IMG/VR virus record: IMGVR_UViG_3300021495_000013
Coordinates: 1 to 36,440 of that record
Direction: 5' to 3' (one strand)
DNA: 36,440 bases
Origin: a virus
The notes beneath the pieces are model-generated. The model saw nothing but the letters and a program-made list of their open reading frames with translations, made no database searches and was not told the origin of the DNA. The position numbers were made by a program, and so were the translations under genes. The stretch's first letter is position 1. The number at the start of each line of letters is the position of its first letter. Shown here in pieces: positions 15,901 to 23,107 of the stretch.

Positions 15901-16044
15901 CTAAAAACCACGATGGATATTGAGGTAGAGGATGAGACCGCTATGGTTGAAGAGGAAGACAAGGATATAACCATTGATGAGGAGGATAAAGATTTTGTTA
16001 TAGAGGAGCATGATAAGGATAAAAATGTTGAGGTGCAACCATAA
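12967..16044 (+). CDS. Giant repeat fibre-like protein
   Basis: This is the largest gene in the window (1025 residues). Residues 1-310 hold three tandem beta domains of about 100 residues, each with YVDVDVS, a VRKNGS or IRKNGE turn, and VDANxIFEAYI...IYIxGYI. Residues of about 315-970 are about 25 imperfect repeats with the core K-x-E-x-(L/I)-x-L-x-D-(S/T)-x-x-K. A longer unit of about 110 residues is duplicated (at about 14610-14950 and 15380-15710; both contain YNQPGKT and TGLTK). The C-terminus is strongly acidic. A surface fibre or tail appendage is likely. It starts after GGTTGATAAT. Confidence 0.8.
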   Translation: MAQGIEPVTRTEITPSTTWSWVDVDVSSYVDAGNTAGVILEIENTSDSSQGTIGVRKNGSTDTLCHRIWYTSHTFIAIGVDGNDIFEAYISSSSNINIYIVGYIPSEAGSFLTNISNVTPTTYNTYVDVDISSITGTDTAKIVFLIVDADISSTPQYFHVRENGSTLDIKGNIRADLSYFGAITSVDANEIFEAYVDEAGIDIYVTGWIKTGYAESWADPKDYSTATTGSYVDTDVSADVPSGSNGVLAYMKNEYTQAYGIRKNGETYDNYYDAATPGYLFCAVDANRILEQKIETTFLDLYIFGYVTTAGVAYTQNITEIIGLAISNFLNPQIVRKEFLTLDDFRLLTTSLFRQELLGLIDSSSYTKIMPQEISENLAIIDSKTRQINKNITQTINLIDTCSKTISKTTDELIELLDNVFKTPTIQISENLAITEQIINKISILKSEIINLKDNYIKTTYKTITELLNLLDSIIKTTFILKTEDIGLTDTVTALKSITQPEILSLLDKKTLQPILLKIEKLGLYDTILKTTAFEKTDTIGLSDQKQLTMSKETLEQIKILENTYNQPGKTIEEKIDIITQIIRDILIEQVEKIEIDDNVYKTVSQTLTEIFTIVEQISITTGLTKREILGIVDSLLKKPDKVDVEKLGLKDTIFKDVVRIFTELIDLVDTVEKVKHATKIFIETVGLVDSYIKQKQITKMEILSMIDSIRRDITLDRFEILSLVDSKVFDYTKTLNEILNIIDGVETQAQLLKTEKIELKDYYYNTPQLIRLEIIGIIDSILKTIDLEKTDILGLLDTQELTPILLLEEKLMVLENIYNQPGKTVEEKIAFTTEIIKNIFLEKFEKIGLEENIYKTLYQVLCETLAVVEVVSKKTGLTKKEIIGIVEDVFKQLGKTEMEKIGLLDTVIKYAVLLKTIDETIELEETVNVIKSIMQIEKLSLLEQIVKKTSLTKEEKLALIDTIHRRINILRQVMLETLKTTMDIEVEDETAMVEEEDKDITIDEEDKDFVIEEHDKDKNVEVQP

Positions 16045-16359
16045 ATGGGTATTGTTAGAGTGAAAAGAGACGACTACGGCATAGATCTCACTTATACGGT
16101 TACAGATGATGAGGGAAACGCCCTAAACATTAGCGATGCCAGCAGCGTTATTCTTAAGGTTGGACGTTATGACAAAACCACCACACTTAGTAAAACTATG
16201 AGCTTCGTTAGTGATGGTAGCGATGGACGGGTAAAGGTTAGCTTTGCCTCTGGTGACCTGGATAGCGACGGGTATTATGATGCTGAGATACAAGTGAATT
16301 ACAGCGATGGGCGAAGGACTACTAAAACATTTACTCTCCACGTTTTACCAGATCTCTAA
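16045..16359 (+). CDS. BppU N-terminal-like baseplate domain protein
   Basis: This 104-residue protein starts directly after the fibre gene stop. It is a single Ig-like beta domain: RDDYGIDLTYTVTDDEGNALNISDASSVILKVGR...DGRVKVSFASGDLDSDGYYDAEIQVNYSDGRRTTKTFTLHVLPDL. This is the pattern of the BppU N-terminal domain (D-x-G-x-D-x-x-x-x-V-x-D-x-x-G-x-x-x-D-L, then DGYYDAEI). In lactococcal phages the domain anchors receptor-binding parts to the baseplate. Here it stands alone and may link the fibre to the tail. Confidence 0.75.
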   Translation: MGIVRVKRDDYGIDLTYTVTDDEGNALNISDASSVILKVGRYDKTTTLSKTMSFVSDGSDGRVKVSFASGDLDSDGYYDAEIQVNYSDGRRTTKTFTLHVLPDL

Positions 16360-16418
16360 AAAATTTTATTGTTTTTCTCATATATGATGGATAAAAATTT
16401 TGGGGTGGAGAAAAAAGT

Positions 16419-16760
16419 TTGAAAAAATATAAACTATCCTTTGTAAACAAGGGAAGAGAGTTTGAACTACCAGATATAAGAAAAGTAGGCTTTTACAAAA
16501 AGCTACTTGAGATACAAGCACGGATAGAGACAAAATATAAGGACATGGATAAGGAGAGCAATGTTTATAAAAACCTGGTTGCAACCGAGACAAGTATTGA
16601 AACAGCGTTTTTCGTATTAAACAAAATAGATAACAATGTTACACGTGAAGACATTGAGAATATGACAGATGAGGAGCTCGCTGATTTTATAACAGCGCTC
16701 TATGATCTCGAGGGTTTTGAAAATTTTCGCAAGGCGGAGAAAACCGCCAGTCAGCAGTAG
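16419..16760 (+). CDS. Tail assembly chaperone, short form (gpG-like)
   Basis: This 113-residue protein uses a TTG start after GGGGTGGAG. It is charged and helical (VGFYKKLLEIQARIETKYKD, ENMTDEELADFITALYDLEG), as in the gpG-like chaperones that coat the tape measure. It lies immediately before the tape-measure gene, the fixed place of such chaperones. The gene ends at TAG 16758-16760, but a second frame continues without it to 16984 through a likely -1 frameshift. Confidence 0.78.
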   Translation: MKKYKLSFVNKGREFELPDIRKVGFYKKLLEIQARIETKYKDMDKESNVYKNLVATETSIETAFFVLNKIDNNVTREDIENMTDEELADFITALYDLEGFENFRKAEKTASQQ

Positions 16761-16984
16761 AAAATCTTGAAAAACTAAACAGTCTAAGACGGCAGATTTG
16801 TATACTCTTGCATATCCCGTTGCAATACATTGATGATTGGACGCTTGATGATTTTTATGGAATTATAGGTGAATATGAGGATTTTATTAAAAAAGAGACT
16901 GGGGAGGCATGTATTAGAAAACCCACATCGTTGGAGCTTGAAATCTCGAGAAAACTTGGTAAAAACGTGATAAAAAATGCCTGA
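16419..16984 (+). CDS. Tail assembly chaperone, frameshifted long form (gpGT-like)
   Basis: A -1 slip at AAATTTT (16721-16727) would join the first 103 codons of the short form to 85 codons of the -1 frame. The added part begins SQGGENRQSAVENLEKLNSL and ends KLGKNVIKNA, about 188 residues in total. The -1 frame opens exactly at 16721, just after a TGA at 16718. Its stop overlaps the tape-measure start by eight bases. The second part has no good start of its own. Frameshifted G/GT chaperones are well known in tailed viruses; here the product is inferred from sequence. Confidence 0.7.
16721..16727 (+). promoter_or_regulatory. Candidate -1 ribosomal slippery site
   Basis: In the frame of the short chaperone the bases read A AAT TTT, which fits the X XXY YYZ rule for tandem -1 slippage. 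It is 31 bases before the frame-0 stop, and the -1 frame is open from here to 16984. No other canonical heptamer was seen in the overlap. Confidence 0.6.
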
Positions 16985-19244
16985 TGTAAAAAGAACAGAT
17001 GTGATAATACAAGCACATGACAAAGCCAGTAGTATTCTAAACCATATTGGCAAGAGACTTGGCATTCTCAGCAAAGAAGGACTTGCGATGGGTGTAGCCT
17101 TCGCAGGTGTAAACCTTGCTATTGGCGCTGTCTCACAGGGTTTTGCAAAATTGCAAGAATGGATAGATGGAGGTATAAGGAAATTCCGAGAATTTGATAA
17201 GACAATGTCAGAAGTTGCTACGATGCTCAGCCAGATGGATGAAAGATATCTGCCTGGTATGAGAAAAAGCATTGAGGAGATGAGCATCGTCTTCGGTAAA
17301 TCCGCTGTTGATCTTGGACGTGCAATGTATCAAATACTATCCGCTGGTGTTGAGGCATCTGGCGCTGTTGATGTTCTTCGTGCATCTGCAAAACTGGCGA
17401 CTGCTACGCTCACTGATGTTGAGACAGCTGTTGACGCTGTCACGACAGTGCTTAATGCTTATGGTATGAGTGCGCAGCAGGTTGACTATATCACAAATAT
17501 TATGGCTAAGACTATACAGCTTGGTAAGCTGCGTATGGATGAGCTCGCTGGCTCTCTTGGTTATGTTGTCCCAATCGCCGCCAAGGCTGGTGTTAGCTTC
17601 GAGGAGATCAGCGCTGCTATTGCAACATTGACAAAACAGGGTATAGATGCTCACATGGCATCCAGGGGTCTTAGACAGGTTCTTAATACTCTTATATCGC
17701 CAACTGAGGAAAGCAAAGAAGCGATGGTTAACCTTGGCATCAGTTATGATGATCTAACACTCAGGGCGCTTGGGTTGCAGGGAACTCTTAATCTTATCAA
17801 TGAGGCAACAAGTGGGCAGATTGGTCTTATCAGTCAGCTTATACCAAATGTTCGCGCTCTCACCGCAGCGCTTGGTCTCATGGCTAATCGTGGTGAAATA
17901 CTCAGCAACAGTGTCGAGTATATCAAGAGTGAGTTTGACGCTCTTGATGAGATGTATAATGATGTCAGCAAATCCTCTTATCTTGCGCAGAAGCGTATTG
18001 AGATGCTTCATGATGCAGTTGATAGAGGCATCGGGGAGGCGGTAGAACCAGCGAATAGGGCATGGAATGAGTTCTGGGCAGCATTTAAAATAGGTGTTAC
18101 AAAAGTAGGCTGGCTGAGTATTCTCCCAACTTCATGGCCTGCTGCTATTTTACGAGGATATGAGGAAATTGGAAAAAAATACAAAGAAGCTGAAAAATCT
18201 ACTGAAAAAACACTTGCCACTGAGAAAGTAGAAGCATACTCTGCGGCGTTTGAAAGACTTAACAACTATATCAAAGAACAACTCAGTCTTGTAAAAGAGA
18301 TGCGTCAACGCCAAGAACTGTATCGTGAGGAGCTTGAAAACCTTGCTAAACAACGTGACATACTTGTTCAAACTCATAAATACAAAGAAGCACTATACTA
18401 TATACCACTTGCGCTCAAAGATGCAACATATACCTCCAAGATTTTTGACGAGCAAACCAGGGCGCTTGTAGACAGTATACGATTGCAACGTGAGGAGATA
18501 GAACGCCTTGAACATGTGAACAAGCTTTACAATATGGAGATACAAGCGAATAGCATAGAGTCTATGAGGATACAGCTTGCTGCTATGAGACGACATGGTA
18601 GGATGACACGTGAGGAAAAAAGAAGGCTTGAAGAATTGAGAATGGCTGATCTACAAAAACGTATAGAAATGGCGGAAAACCAGCTAAAGATAGATGAGAT
18701 AAAAAACAAAGGATTATCAGAAGAGGAGAAGAGACTTGAAAAAATCAAATTATACTACAATGAGTATATCAAAAATGTAACTGATGCCTATGGACAGGAG
18801 CTTAATATTTTGAACACTCAGATAAAATACAAGGAGAAGCTTATCGAGGATTATAACAATTATATTGGAAGCTGGGATAAACCCGACAGCATTCTTGGAA
18901 GAGCATACACAGCGTGGAAAACATTTTATGATGAGCTTTCAAAGCTTGATTTAAAATATAAAGTAAAGCTAATAGGAAAAATTCAAACACCGCCTACTAT
19001 ACCTGGTGCGCCAACTCCTACAACTCTTACAACAGGTTCAGATAGGAAAAAAGGAATTGTAGTAAGCACTCTTCCATCCATTATTAGAGGGATAAAAAGA
19101 ACGGTAAATGTAAAAGTTGAACCTATTACTGTCAATGCCAATATTCAAAGCGACACTGATTTGAACAATCTTGGTAGCAAAATAGGGCAGCTTATAGCAA
19201 CTGGTATAATATCTGGTCTTCAAAGCGAACATGAGGTAGGATAA
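16977..19244 (+). CDS. Tail tape measure protein
   Basis: This 755-residue protein sets tail length. Residues of about 80-330 match the TP901-type tape-measure core (MSEVATMLSQMDERYLPGMR, FGKSAVDLGRAMYQILSAGVEASGAVDVL, DELAGSLGYVVPIAAKAGVSFEEISAAIATLTKQGID, SRGLRQVLNTLISPT). An extended coiled coil follows (about 415-610; many LEEL/QLKI heptads), then a small C-terminal domain with VNVKVEPITVNAN. Some hydrophobic segments in the first 60 residues could form the membrane-inserted part. By usual scaling the tail would be about 110 nm long. It overlaps the long chaperone. Confidence 0.93.
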   Translation: MPDVKRTDVIIQAHDKASSILNHIGKRLGILSKEGLAMGVAFAGVNLAIGAVSQGFAKLQEWIDGGIRKFREFDKTMSEVATMLSQMDERYLPGMRKSIEEMSIVFGKSAVDLGRAMYQILSAGVEASGAVDVLRASAKLATATLTDVETAVDAVTTVLNAYGMSAQQVDYITNIMAKTIQLGKLRMDELAGSLGYVVPIAAKAGVSFEEISAAIATLTKQGIDAHMASRGLRQVLNTLISPTEESKEAMVNLGISYDDLTLRALGLQGTLNLINEATSGQIGLISQLIPNVRALTAALGLMANRGEILSNSVEYIKSEFDALDEMYNDVSKSSYLAQKRIEMLHDAVDRGIGEAVEPANRAWNEFWAAFKIGVTKVGWLSILPTSWPAAILRGYEEIGKKYKEAEKSTEKTLATEKVEAYSAAFERLNNYIKEQLSLVKEMRQRQELYREELENLAKQRDILVQTHKYKEALYYIPLALKDATYTSKIFDEQTRALVDSIRLQREEIERLEHVNKLYNMEIQANSIESMRIQLAAMRRHGRMTREEKRRLEELRMADLQKRIEMAENQLKIDEIKNKGLSEEEKRLEKIKLYYNEYIKNVTDAYGQELNILNTQIKYKEKLIEDYNNYIGSWDKPDSILGRAYTAWKTFYDELSKLDLKYKVKLIGKIQTPPTIPGAPTPTTLTTGSDRKKGIVVSTLPSIIRGIKRTVNVKVEPITVNANIQSDTDLNNLGSKIGQLIATGIISGLQSEHEVG

Positions 19245-19249
19245 AAAAC

Positions 19250-19789
19250 ATGATAACAAGACAATATCAAACATATTATGGTATACATCTGGATCATCAT
19301 GAAGAAGTATGGGGTGGCAATACTTATAATAAGATCTTAGTGAAACAATACCTTAATGCTGATATCTCTACAACTGATACAACAGATGCGACAAGTATAA
19401 CCTTCCTGTTGCCGCAGATGTATATGTATAAATATTATCTCGATGGTATGACAGAGGGATGGTTCACGCTCTATAATCAAGATACATCTAACAATGCCAC
19501 TCTTGATAGTTTTACAGTCTCACTTCTTAAAACAGAGGATGTTCCAAACGCAGAAGTTGCACTTGGCAGTAAAACAATGAACCTCAGCTCAAACAATACT
19601 ATATCCAAATCAGGATATTTAAAAGTCCCTATTTTCATATATCTGGATAAACAGGTTGTAGAAGCAGGTAACAAACTTCTTCTCAGACTTGAGATCTCCA
19701 CAACTGGTGGAGATGTTATTTTTTATCATGCAAATGATAGCAGCAATGAGGATGTGAAGATAAAAATACCCTATGCGCCAACAGGATGA
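19250..19789 (+). CDS. Tail-tip beta-sandwich protein
   Basis: This 179-residue protein follows the tape measure by five bases, where distal tail proteins are encoded. It is all beta by eye (ATSITFLLPQMYMYKYYLDG, NKLLLRLEISTTGGDVIFYHA) and shows the shape of a jelly-roll carbohydrate-binding or tail-tip domain, but no family is certain. No signal or membrane segment is seen. A role in tail-tip assembly or surface recognition is inferred from its place. Confidence 0.65.
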   Translation: MITRQYQTYYGIHLDHHEEVWGGNTYNKILVKQYLNADISTTDTTDATSITFLLPQMYMYKYYLDGMTEGWFTLYNQDTSNNATLDSFTVSLLKTEDVPNAEVALGSKTMNLSSNNTISKSGYLKVPIFIYLDKQVVEAGNKLLLRLEISTTGGDVIFYHANDSSNEDVKIKIPYAPTG

Positions 19790-19795
19790 TAAAAC

Positions 19796-21130
19796 ATGAC
19801 ATTTACAATATCGCAGCAGCCAGATAATGCAAATATTTTCCTATACCCAGATGGAGATGATACAGTAGCGTTTAATAGAAACACAGACACTGCTAATTAC
19901 AAATGCGTGGATGACATCTGGCATTCTCCAGATGATGATACAACCTATATATATACAACAACATCAGGTGATGTAATCGACAAATACACTCTCGGAAACT
20001 CCTCTGTAACAACTGGGGATATAAACTATGTTCGAATTATCACCAGGGCAAAAACCGCTGAGGCATCACAAAAAACAACAGAGGAATATAAAATACTTGT
20101 CGATGATGGGACAACAACAGGTTACTCCAGCAATTTCGCACCATTGCCGATGAGCTATATGAAACAATATTATACATGGAGTCAAAAACCATCCGGAGGA
20201 GATTGGACATGGGATGATATCAACAATTTGAAAATAGGTGTGAAATCATATTTAGACCAGTATAACCCCCCTGGTTCACAGGCCACATTTAGACCAAACG
20301 CCGCAGGTGACTTAAGTGATCATACTCCTGTGGGGGATACAGAAAATTATCTATGTGTCGATGAGGAAACAGCAGATGATGATACAACCTATGTAGAACA
20401 TCCAGGAGCTGGAACATATACTGATCTTTATAACATCCCAAATCATACAGCTGATCAATTTGGAACAATAAATAGTGTCACAATCTATGCGAGAATAGCA
20501 CCTCATAGTGTTGACTGGTATGCATGTGTAAAAACACATGGCACAGTATACGAAGGATTTTTAACATATGATGCAGGATCATCATATAAAAATTATTCTT
20601 ATACCTGGAATACAAACCCATATACTGGTTCAAACTGGACATGGGATGAGATAGATAATTTACAAATCGGTGTGAAATCATATTATAATGCTGCGAATGT
20701 TGCAAAATGCACACAGGTCTATGCTGTTGTCACATATGGTGATACAAGACCAAAAGTTTGTGTAACACAAATTTATAGTGTTGTGAATTATATCCCGCCG
20801 CAGAGTAGTGTAACACTCAATGATCCAGAGAATATAGAGATAACACATAGCAGGCGGATAAAACGTTTCCTCTTCGGATCAGGAGACTATGAGGTCAGTG
20901 ATTTTGGAAGATCTGGAAAAACACTTGCCTTGCGAGGAGTAGAGACCACAGATGCAACCTCTAAAATGCAGACTATCAAAACAATGACCCACTACGGGAA
21001 ATATGTAACAATCACAGGATTGCCTGATAGTAATCTCGATGGAGACTATTATATAACAAGTTTCAACTGGGAAAAAAAAGAGGGATACACTGATAGGATA
21101 AACTGGTCGCTCACACTGGAGGAGGCATAA
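19796..21130 (+). CDS. Tail-tip protein with two beta repeats and a distal domain
   Basis: This 444-residue protein has two tandem repeats (about 25-150 and 175-310). Each contains YxCVDD/E, a DDDTTYI/V motif, YVRI or VTIYARI, and GxDWTWDDINNLKIGVKS or SNWTWDEIDNLQIGVKS. The last 110 residues (SVTLNDPENIEITHSRRIKRFLF...) are paralogous to the next gene. The repeats look like lectin-type beta sandwiches. A receptor-binding tip protein is plausible. Its start is six bases past the previous stop with GGATGAT nearby. No enzyme motif was seen. Confidence 0.7.
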   Translation: MTFTISQQPDNANIFLYPDGDDTVAFNRNTDTANYKCVDDIWHSPDDDTTYIYTTTSGDVIDKYTLGNSSVTTGDINYVRIITRAKTAEASQKTTEEYKILVDDGTTTGYSSNFAPLPMSYMKQYYTWSQKPSGGDWTWDDINNLKIGVKSYLDQYNPPGSQATFRPNAAGDLSDHTPVGDTENYLCVDEETADDDTTYVEHPGAGTYTDLYNIPNHTADQFGTINSVTIYARIAPHSVDWYACVKTHGTVYEGFLTYDAGSSYKNYSYTWNTNPYTGSNWTWDEIDNLQIGVKSYYNAANVAKCTQVYAVVTYGDTRPKVCVTQIYSVVNYIPPQSSVTLNDPENIEITHSRRIKRFLFGSGDYEVSDFGRSGKTLALRGVETTDATSKMQTIKTMTHYGKYVTITGLPDSNLDGDYYITSFNWEKKEGYTDRINWSLTLEEA

Positions 21131-21137
21131 AAAAACA

Positions 21138-21503
21138 ATGAGTATAACAATAACAGGAGAAACAGATAATGTAACTCTCAGTGATCCACAGGGTCTTGTA
21201 AAAACAATTGGTAAGAGGATACAAAATTTTATATTCCCTGATGGGACAGATGAACAGGCAGACTATGGAAAAACCAATGATCAGATAACAATAACAGGAA
21301 TAGAAATAGATAACGCTGAAAACAAGATGAACACTCTTGACAATATTATGAACAATGGAGAAACCATACAAGTTACGGGTTTCTCAGACAGTTCTCTTAA
21401 CACATATTATCACATTGTCAGCCTACAATTTAAAAAGGAGAGTGGAGAGATAGAAAGATACTCCTATACTCTCACACTTGAGAAAAAATATGAGGAGGCA
21501 TAA
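21138..21503 (+). CDS. Small distal tail protein, paralog of the preceding C-terminus
   Basis: This 121-residue protein aligns with the last 110 residues of the gene before it: TLSDPQGLVKTIGKRIQNFIFPDGT / TLNDPENIEITHSRRIKRFLFGSGD, then ITGIEIDNAENKMNTLDNIMNNGETIQVTGFSDSSLNTYYHIVSL, and a YSYTLTLE end. Such beta domains are common in distal tail hubs. GGAGGAGGC precedes the ATG. The two probably form adjacent rings or alternative tip parts. Confidence 0.7.
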   Translation: MSITITGETDNVTLSDPQGLVKTIGKRIQNFIFPDGTDEQADYGKTNDQITITGIEIDNAENKMNTLDNIMNNGETIQVTGFSDSSLNTYYHIVSLQFKKESGEIERYSYTLTLEKKYEEA

Positions 21504-21510
21504 CAAGAGG

Positions 21511-21759
21511 GTGAACAATAAGGATAGACAACGACTTGACAGGTTTGAGGAAATCCTCCTACAACATGGGGAAAGACTTGCGAGAATAGAAGAACAAAAC
21601 CGCAACCAATACCATCTGCTCAAAGAGATCAAAGAACAACTATTCGGCAACGGCCAGGAGGGACTGATAAAAACTGTTGCACGTCACAAAGCCTATTTTG
21701 CAATACTCGGCAGTGCAATAGCTGTTCTCGCAAGCATAATAGCCAAATTTCTTTTCTAA
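21511..21759 (+). CDS. XhlA-like coiled coil plus membrane anchor
   Basis: This 82-residue protein has an N-terminal basic coiled coil (DRQRLDRFEEILLQHGERLARIEEQNRNQ) and a C-terminal membrane span (AYFAILGSAIAVLASIIAKFLF). That is the layout of XhlA-type hemolysin/holin partner proteins. The GTG at 21511 is chosen because GGAGG (21494-21498) is well placed; an earlier TTG frame overlaps the tail gene. It is followed by another small membrane protein. Together they may form the lysis cassette; no endolysin is visible next to them. Confidence 0.65.
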   Translation: MNNKDRQRLDRFEEILLQHGERLARIEEQNRNQYHLLKEIKEQLFGNGQEGLIKTVARHKAYFAILGSAIAVLASIIAKFLF

Positions 21760-21793
21760 AAAAATAATAAAAATGGGGAGGTGAAAAACAGTT

Positions 21794-21982
21794 TTGAATA
21801 TTTTTGACTGGCTTCAAGGAAAGAAAACCTATCTTGGCGGCATAGGAGCAATACTCGTAGGACTTGGACAACTACTCTACGATTATCATAATGGCACATT
21901 AAAAGACTATCAACAATATCTCAGTTGGATTATTGCTGGTTGGACGATCATAGGTGGACGTAGCGCATTGAACAAGATTTAG
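21794..21982 (+). CDS. Small holin-like membrane protein
   Basis: This 62-residue protein uses TTG after GGGGAGGTG (21775-21783). It has two short hydrophobic spans (YLGGIGAILVGLGQLLYDY and YLSWIIAGWTIIGGRSAL), separated by a charged turn. The pattern resembles small phage membrane proteins annotated as holins. Its position directly after the XhlA-like protein and at the end of the late operon agrees with a role in release. No direct proof of hole formation can be drawn from sequence. Confidence 0.6.
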   Translation: MNIFDWLQGKKTYLGGIGAILVGLGQLLYDYHNGTLKDYQQYLSWIIAGWTIIGGRSALNKI

Positions 21983-22003
21983 CTGAGAAACGCTAAAATT
22001 ATA

Positions 22004-22135
22004 TTATTTTCTTGAATCAACAATAAATCGAACTGCATCTGAAAAATCTGCTTTAATTCCTTGTCTTCTAAGTTTTTCCTTCGTCTTTTGCAAAATTTCA
22101 TAGGCATTTTCATCAAGACTTATCACCTTACTCAT
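22004..22135 (-). CDS. Small ribbon-helix-helix / antitoxin-like regulator
   Basis: This 43-residue minus-strand protein reads MSKVISLDENAYEILQKTKE... and resembles the short archaeal antitoxin-like group with a ribbon-helix-helix fold (VISLDENAYEIL strand-turn-helix, then DAVRFIVDSRK). A textbook AAGGAGGTTGAT lies before its ATG. No toxin gene is adjacent. It may bind the dyad repeats at 22665-22813 or other operators in this control region, but that link is a guess. It is the first minus-strand gene after the late operon. Confidence 0.65.
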   Translation of the reverse strand: MSKVISLDENAYEILQKTKEKLRRQGIKADFSDAVRFIVDSRK

Positions 22136-22258
22136 ATTTTATCAACCTCCTTATCATGTTTATAAGAAATAAACAACATACACATTGACATATCGAAACA
22201 AATTATAAACAAAACATACGACACATATCATAACCATTCAGTAGACCCAGTAGTTTAC

Positions 22259-22465
22259 TCAATCATCACCTATACACATTGCGCAAACAGGGCAATACCA
22301 TTTGCCGTTTTTTTCTTTCCAACCTCTTGCCCTTGCCCCATCTTCTATGCCAAATCTTTCATCAATTGCTGCTGGTATAAAAATGCAACCACAATTGCAT
22401 TTTATTTGGTATAATGTTTCATCAGCCTTCTTTTTCTCATCATTTTTTCCCATCTTCTCATTCAT
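22259..22465 (-). CDS. Small zinc-ribbon protein
   Basis: This 68-residue protein has CNCGC (KCNCGCIF) and CPVCAMC, giving four or more metal ligands in a ribbon. The ATG at 22465 is preferred to 22480 because a TATA-like AGTATATA box (22484-22491, read on minus) is about 25 bases away, which suits a leaderless mRNA. The GGTGAT at the longer start could instead serve as a ribosome site for 22465. It stands alone, divergent from the non-coding control region. Function is unknown; DNA or protein binding is likely. Confidence 0.7.
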   Translation of the reverse strand: MNEKMGKNDEKKKADETLYQIKCNCGCIFIPAAIDERFGIEDGARARGWKEKNGKWYCPVCAMCIGDD

Positions 22466-22570
22466 TTTCCATATCACCATTATAGTATATACATTAGGGG
22501 GTGTATAAACTTTATGTTTTTTACAAAGTTTTTACATAGAATTTATAATGAAATATCTTTAAATCGTTTT

Positions 22571-22650
22571 GTTTAATATATTAAACCATCGTTTGATAGA
22601 TTTAGACCTTCATATTTTTTTCTGGCAATTCCCGGCATTTTCTGGCAATT
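22571..22650. promoter_or_regulatory. Palindrome and CTGGCAATT repeats in the control region
   Basis: A perfect 16-base palindrome, GTTTAATATATTAAAC (22571-22586), is followed by two copies of TTTCTGGCAATT (22619-22630, 22639-22650). They lie between the minus-strand zinc gene and the dyad repeats. Together with those repeats, they occupy the only long gene-free stretch (about 22490-22930), apart from weak frames. Regulatory or replication sites are likely. Confidence 0.5.
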
Positions 22651-22664
22651 TTCCTAATATGTTT

Positions 22665-22813
22665 TTTTGTCACTGATGTGATAATAATTGTCTTTTTTCT
22701 AAAAATTTTGTCCCTATGGTGATAGTATTTTTTCAAAATTTTGTCATTGTAATGATAATATTTTCTCAAAAATTTGCACCAAAGTTCACAATTTTGTTAA
22801 CTATGGTGTATAT
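22665..22813. repeat. Four dyad repeats (iterons), 22-bp unit
   Basis: Copies start at 22665, 22706, 22739 and 22792, each beginning TTTTGTCA or close and ending GTGATAATA or close. The inner parts are dyads, for example TCAC-TGAT-GTGA in the first and TCATT-GT-AATGA in the third; the fourth is the most diverged. Centre-to-centre spacing is 41, 33 and 53 bases. Such iterated dyads are bound by repressors or replication initiators. No other gene is credible within this stretch. Confidence 0.6.
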
Positions 22814-22934
22814 GATTGAGAAAAATGTATGTAACTATCTACAATGGTATAAAAAGGTTACTTACACATTTTTGAGTAGTTTCAACCATCCCCCTCTTCT
22901 TTTTTTATATGTTTTAAACATTTTTGTTTTTTTA

Positions 22935-23093
22935 ATGGGTTTGAAATATATCTCTCGTCTGGATATTCTCAACTATCTTGAGAGATGCTGCTACAGTATG
23001 CAAAGGGATGAGCTTATAGAGGAGATCAACAAGATTAAAAACTATATTGAGGAAAACAATGTTGTGCAATTGAGAAAACTACTGGGATCATGA
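22935..23093 (+). CDS. Small helical protein after the iterons
   Basis: A longer frame from 22716 would run through the dyad repeats and be unusually hydrophobic and is not accepted. The ATG at 22935 gives 52 residues: MGLKYISRLDILNYLERCCY... then a charged helix (DELIEEINKIKNYIEENN). A TTTATATG box about 27 bases upstream fits a leaderless start. The C-terminal half looks like a coiled coil or dimer helix. It might be a small regulator expressed from the iteron-bearing promoter; this is inference. Confidence 0.5.
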   Translation: MGLKYISRLDILNYLERCCYSMQRDELIEEINKIKNYIEENNVVQLRKLLGS

Positions 23094-23107
23094 TAAAAAA
23101 TATGTTT

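Noticed and set aside
22716-22934. Upstream part of the long frame ending at 23093
   Set aside because: It reads through the dyad repeats, is unusually hydrophobic and lacks a ribosome site. A start at 22935 with a TATA box is better.
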